Source: Sulfurovum sp. (GTDB lineage Bacteria > Campylobacterota > Campylobacteria > Campylobacterales > Sulfurovaceae). From it: DNA of 64,000 nucleotides. Below are positions 15,826 through 25,894 of the stretch, one piece after another. A program made the translations under genes and the position numbers. The notes below the pieces were generated by a model. That model had not been told where the DNA came from, ran no database searches, and worked only from the letters and a program-made list of their open reading frames with translations. The stretch covers positions 48,245-112,244 of the forward strand of contig JAGXFO010000013.1 in the NCBI GenBank assembly GCA_024637255.1, in the 5' to 3' direction. Each line of letters opens with the position of its first letter. The stretch's first letter is position 1.

Positions 15826-17976
15826 TTACTTCTTGAGTTTATAAATTTTACTATAAGGCGATGAGACCACCAACTCAAAGAGATTTTTATCATACTTCTC
15901 AAGCATAAACATTTGTACATACGCTGAGTTAAAAGTTTCATTGTCCATGACGATAAACTGTCCGTAACTTTTCATATACACAACAGTATATTCACCATCA
16001 GCCTGATATAGTTGTGACTGCGATTGGGTTATGTTCTGCTCCGTATTTTGTGTCACTACAAAATATTTTACAGATTTTTTCTGTTCGCCTAAAGTAATCT
16101 CGCCTTTTTGTGCATCAAACTGAATTCCATTATCAAGTGTAATTAATCCATTCTGACTACTGACGGCATGAGCCGGATAAAAAGAAATCTTTCTTTCTTC
16201 TTTTCCTGTTGTCAGATCAAGGTTTCCAAATATAGCAACTGTAGGAAATATACTTAACATTCTAGAAGGAAGGTAAATATAGATATCTCTTGTTTTTGCA
16301 GGAAGCGCATAGGCGGGATCTTCAAGTTCAGACAGCAAAATGCTTGGTTCAAGCTGATCTTTTTTCCCATTTTTAAATAAGGTATCTGCTACCTCTGTAT
16401 AGTTTGAATCCACATATGTTTCCACCGCCAATCGACTTAGATTTGCTACAAGGTCTTGTGACGTTGTTTGCATTATCTTTGAAATGATGAAATTGTCATT
16501 ATTGTGCTTTCCTCCATCAATAAGCGTATTTGTATTGGAGTAATACCAAATCGGATACCCATAATCCCACCAGGCTAAGGTGTAATCTTTAGCATTCGCC
16601 ATCTGATCAAGTTTCGCAAGGTCATTTGCCTCCGTTTCGTTAAGAACAGTTGGAACTTTATAATCAATGATGTGTGTAATGTTTGGATAAAGCATAGCTA
16701 CTGTGGCTACCACTATGAATGCATATTTAAGCTTACTGTCTTTAAAAAAGGTATTTGCTATCACATAAAAGAGATATATCGCGGAGATGGCAGCTACGGG
16801 AACAGCATACACAGTAAAACGAAGCCCTGCCCATAGAGACAAAACACCCACACCAATCAAGGGTAAAGCTATCACAAAAGGCTTATGCCGCATCACCAAT
16901 ACGAGATACCCAATAAGGCCCGCTATCATACCTGCCTGTGAGCCAGAAATTCTCTCTGCCATCATCTCAAAAGAAATTGCGCCGGCTTCTCTGACTGTTT
17001 GTATCACTTGGTAAAAATGCAATCCTTCTGACTCCACTCCTCTACTTAAATAGCCTAATACATTAGTGAGGATAACGCTGAAGACATTACCAAAAAATAA
17101 AAACCCTGCAAAAAATGCAAGTGCTGTGTAAAATAGCTGTTTTTCTTTTAGTTTCATTTTAAAAAGCAAGGCAAAAGCCAAGAGAAAGAGTACTGCCCTT
17201 ACCATCATAGGCAAACCAAGCATCAAAGGGATACTTAAAAGTATTACACTATTATAAGGAGAAGCAAAAAAGCCTTCCTTGAACTCATCTGTCTCAGCTA
17301 CGACAATGATACGTCTATGTTCCAGAATCAAATAAAATGCAAGCATTATAAACATCGCATAAATAATTGTCATTCCCTGAGGATAGAAAAAAGGGTATGC
17401 AAACATCAAAAGTGCTGCAAATACAACACCTCTTATCTCTTTTTTGTAGGCTACATACAAGAAAGAATAAAAGATTGTAAATTGCAACAATACGGAGAAC
17501 ATATCCGTATCATAATACCCCACCATGGTACGATTGTAATAACTCAAAGAAACAGAGCCAAGAAGTGCGGCAAAAAAACCCAACGACGTATGCCCCATTA
17601 AGCACCCTGTTAAGATGACAGGAATGACAATTAGACTGGAAATGACTGCGGGCATGTACAGAATGATTGTCTCAAATGAAAAGGGCAACAGCTTGGCCGC
17701 ATATACCGTAAGCATAACCATTCCTTGGCTTACTCCAAAGGCACTTGCTCTTTGTTTGTCTACAGCAACAACACCATCAAGAATATCTCTGGCCCCCGTG
17801 GCAAAATAGTATCCATCATTGGTGTTGATCATCAACTGTCCCGCATAAAACATTGAAGCATTATCAGCAAAATACATTGGCCAATAGAGCCTAACGCCTA
17901 TACTAAAAAGATACGCCAAAAGCATAAAGAGCAACAATACCTTTATATTATTTTTAGTAAGATTTTCTTTTATCAT
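15826..17976 (-). CDS. pglB: Oligosaccharyltransferase PglB (STT3 family)
   Basis: A 716-aa STT3-type enzyme that moves the finished glycan from its lipid carrier to asparagine in the periplasm. About 13 membrane helices fill the first ~430 residues, with the DxD-like GYYDTDMFSV segment in an external loop. The soluble domain carries the family signature WWDYG at about 469-473 (TLAWWDYGYPIWYYSNTNT). It starts with ATGA overlapping pglA. Nothing is missing relative to functional PglB. Confidence 0.95.
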   Translation of the reverse strand: MIKENLTKNNIKVLLLFMLLAYLFSIGVRLYWPMYFADNASMFYAGQLMINTNDGYYFATGARDILDGVVAVDKQRASAFGVSQGMVMLTVYAAKLLPFSFETIILYMPAVISSLIVIPVILTGCLMGHTSLGFFAALLGSVSLSYYNRTMVGYYDTDMFSVLLQFTIFYSFLYVAYKKEIRGVVFAALLMFAYPFFYPQGMTIIYAMFIMLAFYLILEHRRIIVVAETDEFKEGFFASPYNSVILLSIPLMLGLPMMVRAVLFLLAFALLFKMKLKEKQLFYTALAFFAGFLFFGNVFSVILTNVLGYLSRGVESEGLHFYQVIQTVREAGAISFEMMAERISGSQAGMIAGLIGYLVLVMRHKPFVIALPLIGVGVLSLWAGLRFTVYAVPVAAISAIYLFYVIANTFFKDSKLKYAFIVVATVAMLYPNITHIIDYKVPTVLNETEANDLAKLDQMANAKDYTLAWWDYGYPIWYYSNTNTLIDGGKHNNDNFIISKIMQTTSQDLVANLSRLAVETYVDSNYTEVADTLFKNGKKDQLEPSILLSELEDPAYALPAKTRDIYIYLPSRMLSIFPTVAIFGNLDLTTGKEERKISFYPAHAVSSQNGLITLDNGIQFDAQKGEITLGEQKKSVKYFVVTQNTEQNITQSQSQLYQADGEYTVVYMKSYGQFIVMDNETFNSAYVQMFMLEKYDKNLFELVVSSPYSKIYKLKK

Positions 17977-19118
17977 CTGTTTCCTTCAATCTTGCGATAG
18001 AGCTCCATATACTGTTCTACCACTCTTTTTATATCAAATTCTCTAATGGCCCTTATTCTACCATTTTCACCCATAATCTTTCGCTTATCTGGGTGCTCTA
18101 CTAGATACTCTATCTTTTTCGCTAACCTAACCGCATCCTTCACGGGAACAAGATAACCATTTTCCCCCTCCAAAACAACTTCGCGACACCCTACCGTATC
18201 TGTAGCTATGATAGGTTTTGCCATAGAAGCAGCTTCCAGCAAAGTACGAGGTAAGCCTTCCAGGTAACTAGGAAGCACATAGATATCACTCATTGCTGTC
18301 AATTGCAATATATCATTCCTGTGCCCCAACCACAACACATCACCTCTTTCAAGGTATGCTTTATCTGCGCTGCTGGGATTCCCTTCGTCAACCTCACCCA
18401 CCAAAATAAATTGTACACTTTTATTTTTCGACAATAGTACCGCTGCTTCATAGAATTCACGGACTCCCTTATGCCAAATCGCGCGAGCCACCATAAGCAC
18501 TATGATTTTACCTTCCACTCCCAGCTCAACCTTAAGAGCATCTATCTCCTCTTTTTTGATGCTGTCAGGGCTAAATTCATTTGTATCAATACCAACACTT
18601 TTGATAATAGTTGTTTTGTCAATTGTTATCACTTTTTTCTCTTGCAGATATCTAGGATCATCGCTGTTGACGAAGACCACTTGATCGGAAACAAAAAACA
18701 CTATTTCATAAAGCTTCTCTATGAGCATACGTACCGCTATGCTTTTCCAAGTGTTTTCTATATAAAATGACCCCAACCCTTCTACAAGGTTGATAATAGT
18801 GGGCACTTTTGCCATTTTCCCAGCGATAGTTCCATAGATATTTGGCTTGACCGTAAAGGTATGAAGCATGTCTAAATCCAATGGTTTGATGGCACGATAG
18901 ATATTATAGATTGCCTTGATCTCTTTAAGCGGATTCAGACTACTGCGCTGTATTTCATATGCTACTGCTTTGATACCATACTGTGAAAAAGAATCAAACT
19001 TTTCGCCTTTGGGACAAATAGCATAGACTTCATGGCCTTCATCAACTAACTTTTGCATTATTGGTAAACGGAAAAGGTAGAGGTTTAGGTCTAAATGTGA
19101 TAGAAACCCTATTTTCAC
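17973..19118 (-). CDS. pglA: GT4 glycosyltransferase, PglA-like
   Basis: A 381-aa GT-B glycosyltransferase beginning MKIGFLSHLDLNLYLFRLP. It has the GT4 donor-site segments WHKGVREFYEAA and EGLPRTLLEAASMAKPIIATDTVGCREVV, with the E-x7-E pattern. PglA adds the first GalNAc to lipid-linked diNAcBac in C. jejuni. Position between pglB and other transferases, and overall similarity, support this role; the exact sugar is inferred. It overlaps both neighbours by 4 bases. Confidence 0.83.
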   Translation of the reverse strand: MKIGFLSHLDLNLYLFRLPIMQKLVDEGHEVYAICPKGEKFDSFSQYGIKAVAYEIQRSSLNPLKEIKAIYNIYRAIKPLDLDMLHTFTVKPNIYGTIAGKMAKVPTIINLVEGLGSFYIENTWKSIAVRMLIEKLYEIVFFVSDQVVFVNSDDPRYLQEKKVITIDKTTIIKSVGIDTNEFSPDSIKKEEIDALKVELGVEGKIIVLMVARAIWHKGVREFYEAAVLLSKNKSVQFILVGEVDEGNPSSADKAYLERGDVLWLGHRNDILQLTAMSDIYVLPSYLEGLPRTLLEAASMAKPIIATDTVGCREVVLEGENGYLVPVKDAVRLAKKIEYLVEHPDKRKIMGENGRIRAIREFDIKRVVEQYMELYRKIEGNR

Positions 19119-20170
19119 AGTTCAATCCTTTGCTTCTCAAACGTAGAATCTATAAAATCTTTATAAAGAGGAAAATATTTCTGAATTGAATAGTTATATG
19201 CATCTTTTTGACAATTTATTGCAATCTCTTCAGACAATAATTTATCCTGGTAAAGTAATTCAATCTTCTCAATCCATTGCTCATCAGTAGAAACCAGAAA
19301 ACCATTTACTCCATCTTGTATGACATGGCTGTTTTCACCAATAGCACTCCCTATCAAGGGAATACTCGCTGCTAGATATTGGATCAATTTAAAAGAAGAC
19401 TTCCCCTGACTAAACATATCTTTATCCAAAGGCATAATTCCTATATGTGCCTGTTTTAAATAATGCACTTCGTTTTCTGTTGACCACTCAACAAATTTCA
19501 TATTCACCCCATCAATGGCTCGCGAACCCAACCCTTCAGTAGCGACAATGCACAGCTCATACTTTATCTTTTTTGCTAACTCTTTAAATACTTCAGCATG
19601 TGATTCAATATAGCGATAGGTAACAGGGGTGCCTATCCAAACAAGTGTAAAAACTTTGTTTTTCTCTGTTGTATCCGTGTAGTCTTCCAAATCAATAGCA
19701 GTTGGAATTTTAATAATATTACTATTTAAAGATTTTACTTTTTCAAACAAAAAGTCATTGGCCACGATAGCGCCATTTGCATGCTGTACCAACTTATCAT
19801 ATTTGGTATTGAGCCAAAACTTATCTTTGTAATTTTCCCAAACATTATCGTCAAAATTTAAAACATACTGTTTCTTTTTCAAAAAAAGTTTTTCAAACCA
19901 ATAAGGCAAGTATGGGAAAAGTTCATTTTCAATGATAAGGTTTTTTGATGCAGTAAATAATGAAAAAAAACGACTCAAATAAGCAATTATAATCTTGGAC
20001 TTTTTACGCGGCTTTTTAGCATAAAGGTTCTCCAAATATTCACTATCTAAAAAAGAATGGATAGATATGTTGTAATCTTTATTTAACATCTGACGCATAA
20101 AGAAAAAACTTCTGTAGCGACTTGTTGCACCTTGCGAAGTGTATTTTGTAAAAAAAGATATGTTTTTCAT
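19115..20170 (-). CDS. Glycosyltransferase (GT4-like)
   Basis: A 351-aa probable glycosyltransferase starting MKNISFFTKYTSQGATSRYRSFFFM. A donor-binding region is visible in VWIGTPVTYRYIESHAEVFKEL and GIMPLDKDMFSQGKSSFKLIQYLAASIPLIGSAIGEN, typical of GT-B enzymes. The substrate is unknown. Overlaps at both ends (ATGA) place it firmly in the pgl operon. It should extend the lipid-linked oligosaccharide after PglA. Confidence 0.75.
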   Translation of the reverse strand: MKNISFFTKYTSQGATSRYRSFFFMRQMLNKDYNISIHSFLDSEYLENLYAKKPRKKSKIIIAYLSRFFSLFTASKNLIIENELFPYLPYWFEKLFLKKKQYVLNFDDNVWENYKDKFWLNTKYDKLVQHANGAIVANDFLFEKVKSLNSNIIKIPTAIDLEDYTDTTEKNKVFTLVWIGTPVTYRYIESHAEVFKELAKKIKYELCIVATEGLGSRAIDGVNMKFVEWSTENEVHYLKQAHIGIMPLDKDMFSQGKSSFKLIQYLAASIPLIGSAIGENSHVIQDGVNGFLVSTDEQWIEKIELLYQDKLLSEEIAINCQKDAYNYSIQKYFPLYKDFIDSTFEKQRIEL

Positions 20171-21111
20171 TTGTTAACAAGCCCCCATAATTTTCGCTGT
20201 ATTTTTTCTCCAAACAATGACAATAAAAGACCAAATAAACGGTAACTTATCTTTTTATCATCATGAAAATATTTAAAATACTTTATGTGCGTATAGAAAG
20301 CAACTATTCGAATATTCTTATCAAAATAAGTTTGGTAATAATAAATTAAATCATCCAAGGCTTCAGTCTCATTTGTACTCGAGTCCATTGCCTGACGAAG
20401 GGTTTGCAAAAAAAGTAGTTTTTTTTGATGGGCCGAAACCCTTACTGTGTGACTACTTATTTTTGCTGTGTTAATTGCACCGATTTGATTATTTTGATGT
20501 TGGCGATAACGAATAAGTGGTTCAGGAACGTAAATAATTTTTTCTCTTTTTTTTGCCTGTATAGCAATCCACCAATCATGCGAAATACTATTTGAAGGGA
20601 TAGGTATAATGGATGATAAAAGCTTTTTTGAAAACATCATCGTACATCCTGTTGCATCATTGTTAAAAAAGTACCCTATAATATCTTTACGAAAAACTTT
20701 ATGTGAGCTTTGTGCATACGAAGTATTAATTATTTCTCCTTCTGCATCAATAAGTGATGCATCAGAATGAATAAGTAAGGCCTCTCCTACGTGATGATAG
20801 AGTATTTGAATTTTATTTTTTTTCCAGATATCATCTTGGTCCGCCAGTGCGACATACTCACCCTGACATAAAGTAATGGCTTTTTCAAAATTTTTTACAA
20901 ATCCCAAGTTTTGCTTATTGACAAAATATTTTAGCCCATGTGATTTGGAATATTGCTCCAAAATTTCTACAGTTTTATCGGTAGAACAGTCATCTGCGAC
21001 TACAACTTCAATATTTTTATACGTTTGTGCATAAATAGAATCAAGTTGCTCTTCTAAATATTTTTCGCCATTATAAGTTGCTATTGCAATTGAGATTAAT
21101 ACATTATCCAT
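20167..21111 (-). CDS. GT2-family glycosyltransferase
   Basis: A 314-aa GT-A enzyme. From the ATG at 21109-21111 it reads MDNVLISIAIATYNGEKYLEEQLDSI, the usual GT2 opening. VVADDCSTDKTVEIL and the DQDDIWKK (DxD-type) metal site follow. The longer frame adds 24 residues that overlap the preceding gene and look unlike a GT2 N-terminus. It starts just downstream of that gene's stop. Donor and acceptor are unknown. Confidence 0.82.
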   Translation of the reverse strand: MDNVLISIAIATYNGEKYLEEQLDSIYAQTYKNIEVVVADDCSTDKTVEILEQYSKSHGLKYFVNKQNLGFVKNFEKAITLCQGEYVALADQDDIWKKNKIQILYHHVGEALLIHSDASLIDAEGEIINTSYAQSSHKVFRKDIIGYFFNNDATGCTMMFSKKLLSSIIPIPSNSISHDWWIAIQAKKREKIIYVPEPLIRYRQHQNNQIGAINTAKISSHTVRVSAHQKKLLFLQTLRQAMDSSTNETEALDDLIYYYQTYFDKNIRIVAFYTHIKYFKYFHDDKKISYRLFGLLLSLFGEKIQRKLWGLVNK

Positions 21112-21115
21112 AGTG

Positions 21116-22048
21116 CTATACTTTTTTCTGCTTGTGAGAAAGAAACTGATATGTTTTCTGTACTTTTTTATAGATACGGACATCTGATAATATGAGTATA
21201 TATTTAAGTAATAATTTAAAATTCAAAGGATTAACTTTATATGCTTTCCACAAATAGTATTTCCCTTCTTTGTCATTTCCATTCAAATAAGATTGTATTC
21301 CCAAGTTTTCATGACTTCTTATAAGTAATTTTTTATCTTTAGAAAAATCATTATAATATTTTTCAAAAATCATTTTATATGCAATAAGCTGTGCTTGTTG
21401 GTTTGAAGTTAAGCTGTCAGTTTGAATATATGCATTCATAGTTGCTTCATTAATATACTTAAAGTGATAATGCTTTGAAAGTCTAATTGCTAATTCCCAA
21501 TCTTGAAAACGGGGAAGCTTTTCATCAAATGTACCAACTTTCTTAAAGCATTCTTTTCGTATCAACATTGTTGGAGTGCCTATAAAATTCTGTTTTAATA
21601 ATTCAGATGAGATATCCCCTTCTAATTGAGCAGTACTCTTAGTTGGAATATAAGTTTTTTTATTGTCTTCAACTCTCCAATATCCACTATAGACAACGCC
21701 TACAGAAGATAAAGAATTTTGCATAATTTTAATTTGCTTTTCTAATTTATCAATATACCATTCATCATCACTATCTTGAAATGCTATATAATCACATTGT
21801 GCAACCTGTATGCCTATATTTCTTGCTGCATTAGCACCTTTGTTTTCTACACACTTTATGTATTTTATTCTAGGGTCTTCAATATTTTTCACAACAATAT
21901 CTGTATTGTCGATAGAAGCATCATCTACAATAAGCAATTCAAAATTTGTAAAAGTTTGCTGTAATACACTTCTTATGGATCTTTCTATTATATCTGCTCT
22001 ATTATATGTTGGTAATATTACACTGACAATCGGTTCTTGATATTTCAT
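21116..22048 (-). CDS. GT2-family glycosyltransferase
   Basis: A 310-aa GT-A enzyme starting MKYQEPIVSVILPTYNRADI, with LLIVDDASIDNTD and the DxD-like FQDSDDEWYIDKLEKQI (residues about 90-106), then PRFQDWELAIRLSKHY, the acceptor-side motif common in GT2. AGGAAAAAATT precedes the ATG. It is one of two GT2 enzymes in the locus, with a different C-terminal half from its neighbour. Very AT-rich coding sequence. Confidence 0.82.
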   Translation of the reverse strand: MKYQEPIVSVILPTYNRADIIERSIRSVLQQTFTNFELLIVDDASIDNTDIVVKNIEDPRIKYIKCVENKGANAARNIGIQVAQCDYIAFQDSDDEWYIDKLEKQIKIMQNSLSSVGVVYSGYWRVEDNKKTYIPTKSTAQLEGDISSELLKQNFIGTPTMLIRKECFKKVGTFDEKLPRFQDWELAIRLSKHYHFKYINEATMNAYIQTDSLTSNQQAQLIAYKMIFEKYYNDFSKDKKLLIRSHENLGIQSYLNGNDKEGKYYLWKAYKVNPLNFKLLLKYILILSDVRIYKKVQKTYQFLSHKQKKV

Positions 22049-22065
22049 AATTTTTTCCTAAATCT

Positions 22066-23511
22066 TTATATTTTTCGCTGAAACAAATCAAGTAGTGTAA
22101 CTAAAAATTCTCGATTAAATAAAACATTTAATACAATCAGCACAACCCCCATCGTCATGCTGATTATCATCGCATCCAAAAACATATCTTCAATATCAAA
22201 CATAAGACTCATTCCATAAGCAAATATTCCACTAATTACAGTAAGAGTAAGAGGTTTTAAAATTTGCCAAAAATATTCTTTGAATTCTGCTCCACATAAA
22301 GGCTTTACCAGAAAATACCAATTTGGTATATATAAGACAATGGTTTGCAAAAGTAAACTGTATGCCACACCTATGAGTCCCCAAAAACTTCCAATATATA
22401 TCGCCAAGGGAATAATAAAAAACAAACCTAAATTCCAATAAAAACCAAGATCAGCCCTTCCTTTTGATAAGAGTAAAGAACCTATAGGATTAGTGGTAGC
22501 TCGGAAAGCACCATATATGGATAAGATTTGTAAAATTATTATACTGTCATGCCATTTTTCTCCAAACAACATCAAAATAATCGGCTCAGCAAAAATTGCC
22601 AATAAAATATAAATTGGAAAATTTATGGAGGATAGATAGTTAATAGTTTTCAAATAGATACTTTTCAATCGCAAAGTATCATTTTGTACTTTAGCCATGA
22701 TAGGAAAAGTCACTTTAGTGATAATGGGATTGATGATCTCTGCCGGACGCATAGAAAGATTCTTTGCCACACTATAAATACCTAGAGTCTCTGTTCCAAG
22801 AAGCTTACCTATCAAGATAACATCAAACTGTGAATTAAAATAATTGATGCTTCTTTCCCCCATTTGAAACACTCCAAAAGAGATCATTGGCATCACTTCA
22901 TGGTGCTGATAAACTAACGAAGGTCTATGGTCTCGCATACCTATTAAAACATTCATAAACGTTGATACAAAAACACTTGCAAGTGCTGCATATACCAAAG
23001 CATACACTCCAAATCCATATATTGCCAGGCTTACTGCTGCAACAAAGCCTGTTAGAGCAGAAACAATACTTATTTTTGCCATCAAATTAAATCTCAGTGC
23101 TTTTTGTAGTAAAATCCCATACTGATTTCCAATCCCAGAAATAACAAAAGTAACTGCCAGTATTTGTACCATTGGCATGAGTTCAGTCTCATTATAAAAA
23201 GATGCCAATATTGGCGCTAAGCAATAGACAAGAAAAAAAAGTAATACCCCTGAAGCAATATTCAACCAATATAAACTTGATAACTCTTCATGCGTAATAC
23301 TTTGTCTGTGTATAATGGAAGCACTAATTCCCATATCCATGAACAGGGCACTAAAGCCTATAATAACAGCAACAATAGCCATTAAACCAAAATCTGAAGG
23401 TTCTAGATAATGTGCTAAAATAGCTAATTGAGCTAATTGGATAATTGCAATAATTATGGATGAAATACTAGTCCATTTAACACCACTTAGTGCTTGCTGC
23501 TTTAATAACAA
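22066..23511 (-). CDS. Wzx-type lipid-linked oligosaccharide flippase
   Basis: A 481-aa polytopic membrane protein of the MOP/polysaccharide-exporter superfamily with 12-14 helices. It begins LLKQQALSGVKWTSISSIIIAIIQLAQLAILAHYL, the standard opening of Wzx/O-antigen translocases, and has the central FNSQFDVILIGKLLGTETLGIYSVA segment. The start is TTG directly after the methyltransferase stop, with AGGA upstream. C. jejuni uses the ABC flippase PglK at this step; no PglK is visible here, so this protein is the likely flippase. Confidence 0.87.
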   Translation of the reverse strand: MLLKQQALSGVKWTSISSIIIAIIQLAQLAILAHYLEPSDFGLMAIVAVIIGFSALFMDMGISASIIHRQSITHEELSSLYWLNIASGVLLFFLVYCLAPILASFYNETELMPMVQILAVTFVISGIGNQYGILLQKALRFNLMAKISIVSALTGFVAAVSLAIYGFGVYALVYAALASVFVSTFMNVLIGMRDHRPSLVYQHHEVMPMISFGVFQMGERSINYFNSQFDVILIGKLLGTETLGIYSVAKNLSMRPAEIINPIITKVTFPIMAKVQNDTLRLKSIYLKTINYLSSINFPIYILLAIFAEPIILMLFGEKWHDSIIILQILSIYGAFRATTNPIGSLLLSKGRADLGFYWNLGLFFIIPLAIYIGSFWGLIGVAYSLLLQTIVLYIPNWYFLVKPLCGAEFKEYFWQILKPLTLTVISGIFAYGMSLMFDIEDMFLDAMIISMTMGVVLIVLNVLFNREFLVTLLDLFQRKI

Positions 23512-24201
23512 TTATTTTTTCCTCGCAAGAACAAAATAGCCTTGTGCTTCAGCCTGCCAATTTTTATCAAGCTTATCTAAATAGGGTGCGGCTTTTTGAG
23601 TTAAATACCATATAATTTGCAATAGCCCCCTAATTAACCATCTCATTAGCCTAGGACCGCGAATAAAATTTAATGAAAAATAGTTCATTTTCAAAATCCA
23701 GGTTGTAAAGAACCCTGAGGTTGATTCAACCTTTACATCTTGAAAACCAGCTTTTTCAAACATATACTTCAAACCATAAGGAGTATATCGGAAATAGTCA
23801 TGAGGGGCCTCATGTATCCACCATTGCCAAGGTACTTGCAAAATAAAGTAACCATCTTTTTTTAATATTCGATACGATTCGTTTAAAAAAACTTGAGGTT
23901 CACATAAATGTTCCATCACAGATATTGAAATCAGAGTATCAGCAACTTCATCATCAAGATCGATCTTCTTGTTAAGATCAGATACTATATCTGCTTTTGA
24001 ATTGTGTAATGTTTTTGTCCAATCAACTCCAGTATAACTACCTGAAAACTGTAAAAAGAAGTCTTTAAAAGGTGCTTCCCCACATCCAAGATCATATAAA
24101 TCACCTTTATAATAATTTGAATATTTTTTAAGATACTTATCTCCAATATCATAAATAAGCCAATTGTATGCCTTGCGATTACTATGATTCAAGCTAATCA
24201 T
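23512..24201 (-). CDS. SAM-dependent methyltransferase (class I)
   Basis: A 229-aa methyltransferase_11-type protein. Motif I is DLYDLGCGEAPFKDFF (residues about 34-50), then YTGVDWTK, VADTLISISVMEHLCEPQVFLNESYRIL and LQVPWQWWIHEAPHDYFRYTPYGLKYMFEKAGF, a form often seen in polysaccharide loci. It probably methylates a sugar or lipid-linked glycan. It overlaps the wecE-like gene by ATGA and is followed directly by the flippase. Confidence 0.82.
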   Translation of the reverse strand: MISLNHSNRKAYNWLIYDIGDKYLKKYSNYYKGDLYDLGCGEAPFKDFFLQFSGSYTGVDWTKTLHNSKADIVSDLNKKIDLDDEVADTLISISVMEHLCEPQVFLNESYRILKKDGYFILQVPWQWWIHEAPHDYFRYTPYGLKYMFEKAGFQDVKVESTSGFFTTWILKMNYFSLNFIRGPRLMRWLIRGLLQIIWYLTQKAAPYLDKLDKNWQAEAQGYFVLARKK

Positions 24202-25328
24202 TTATAAAATCTTTTAATTGTGTCTACAATATATTCTATAGTCTCTATCTCAAGACCATAATACATTGGTAAACGTATCAAACGTTCACTCTCTTTGGTT
24301 GTATATTCATCCTCTCCATCAAACGATCCAAATACCAATCCCGCAGGTGCAGAATGTAAAGGAACATAATGGAATACTGCTAAAATTTCATTTTCTTTTA
24401 AATGCTCCAACACTTTACTTCTCTCTTCTAAATCTTTTACTTTAATGTAAAACATATGTCCATTATGTGTACAGTTCTCAGGTACAGTTGGTAGCTCTAG
24501 TAGCCTTTTATTCTCAAGATCTTTTAGTCCATCATTGTACGTTTTCCAATTTAGGAGTCTGCTTATATTGATTTCACCAGATCTTTCTAGCTGACCCCAA
24601 AGATAAGCAGCACTGACATCATTCATAAGATAACTACTCCCGATATCTACCCATGAATATTTATCTACCATGCCTCTAAAAAATTGACTTCTATTCGTTC
24701 CCTTTTCTCGGATAATCTCAGCACGTTCACTAAAACGATCATCATTGATAATTAAAAGTCCACCTTCACCTGCACTTGTATAGTTTTTTGTCTCATGGAA
24801 ACTAAACGTGCCAAGATGCCCTATAGTACCAAGTGCTTTTCCTTTATAGTTGCTCATCATACCTTGAGCTGCATCTTCTACGACAAAAAGGCTATATTTG
24901 TCAGCCAATGCCATGATGACATCCATCTCACAAGCAACGCCCGCATAGTGAACAACCACTATAGCTTTTGTTTTTTCTGTGATGGCTTGTTCAATTTTTG
25001 ATTCATCAATATTCATAGTGTCTGGACGAATATCAACAAAAATGATCTTGGCCCCACGTAATACAAATGCATTGGCTGTCGATACAAATGTATAACTCGG
25101 CATTATCACCTCATCACCCTCTTGAATATCGAGTAAGATTGCAGCCATCTCTAATGCATGAGTACAAGAAGGTGTCAAAAGTGTTTTCTTGCATCTTAAT
25201 TTATTTTCAAACCATTGATGACATCTTTTTGTAAACTGCCCATCTCCTGAAATTTTAGGACTTTTCATAGACTCTAAAACATACTTTTCTTCATTTCCTG
25301 TTAAGGGAGGCTTGTTAAATGGTATCAT
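24198..25328 (-). CDS. wecE: dTDP-4-amino-4,6-dideoxygalactose transaminase (WecE-like)
   Basis: A 376-aa PLP-dependent aminotransferase very similar to E. coli WecE along its length: MIPFNKPPLTGNEEKYV, LLTPSCTHALEMAAILLDIQ, GDEVIMPSYTFVSTANAFVL, HYAGVACEMD, and the PLP-lysine segment FSFHETKNYTSAGEGG. It aminates dTDP-4-keto-6-deoxyglucose to dTDP-Fuc4N. I took the ATG giving MIPFNK, as in WecE; an ATG five codons upstream is possible. The dehydratase that makes its substrate survives here only as a relic (26973-27113). Confidence 0.9.
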   Translation of the reverse strand: MIPFNKPPLTGNEEKYVLESMKSPKISGDGQFTKRCHQWFENKLRCKKTLLTPSCTHALEMAAILLDIQEGDEVIMPSYTFVSTANAFVLRGAKIIFVDIRPDTMNIDESKIEQAITEKTKAIVVVHYAGVACEMDVIMALADKYSLFVVEDAAQGMMSNYKGKALGTIGHLGTFSFHETKNYTSAGEGGLLIINDDRFSERAEIIREKGTNRSQFFRGMVDKYSWVDIGSSYLMNDVSAAYLWGQLERSGEINISRLLNWKTYNDGLKDLENKRLLELPTVPENCTHNGHMFYIKVKDLEERSKVLEHLKENEILAVFHYVPLHSAPAGLVFGSFDGEDEYTTKESERLIRLPMYYGLEIETIEYIVDTIKRFYK

Positions 25329-25329
25329 A

Positions 25330-25893
25330 TTATTTATCTTCATTTACTAAATACTGTTTTTCTAGTACCAATAAGTCATTTTTTCTATTTTTTAATCTTT
25401 TTGCCGGATTTCCAATATATATGCCCCATGGCTCGGTTGATTTTCGCACCAATGACATTGCGCCCACAGAAGTTCCTTCAGCCAATACAACTCCCGGCAT
25501 AATCATTGAACCAGCGCCAACAATAGAATGTTTGCCTATGTAAATAGCTTTTTTCGTTTCATGTTTATATTGTTTCGGAATAGTTGGGTTTGTCATCGTT
25601 TTACCACTATAATCATCCGATTGCGTAAAAATCTGAACGCTATAAGCAAGCCCTGAAAAATCTTCCATAGATATACCCAACTCACCACCGGCCAACAAAC
25701 AATATGGTGCAATATGAACATTACGACCGATTTTTACTTTTCCAGATACGACGCAAAAATCATCAATTCTTGAATTATCTCCAATTTCTATTTGATCACA
25801 ATCATAAATACTTGCTTTATCGCTTATCTTTACATTATCCCCTATATACTTAAATCCCATTTGTTCTAATTGTTTTTCAGTGTAATAAGCCAT
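25330..25893 (-). CDS. Hexapeptide-repeat acyltransferase
   Basis: A 187-aa left-handed beta-helix acyltransferase: DKASIYDCDQIEIGDNSRID, NVHIAPYCLLAGG and, near the end, KHSIVGAGSMIMPGVVLAEGTSVGAMSLV. Related to maltose/galactoside O-acetyltransferases and FdtC/WlbB-like sugar N-acetyltransferases. Lying between WecE- and WecF-like genes, it may take the place of WecD, which N-acetylates dTDP-Fuc4N (inference). The start ATG has GAGGG upstream. Confidence 0.8.
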   Translation of the reverse strand: MAYYTEKQLEQMGFKYIGDNVKISDKASIYDCDQIEIGDNSRIDDFCVVSGKVKIGRNVHIAPYCLLAGGELGISMEDFSGLAYSVQIFTQSDDYSGKTMTNPTIPKQYKHETKKAIYIGKHSIVGAGSMIMPGVVLAEGTSVGAMSLVRKSTEPWGIYIGNPAKRLKNRKNDLLVLEKQYLVNEDK

Positions 25894-25894
25894 T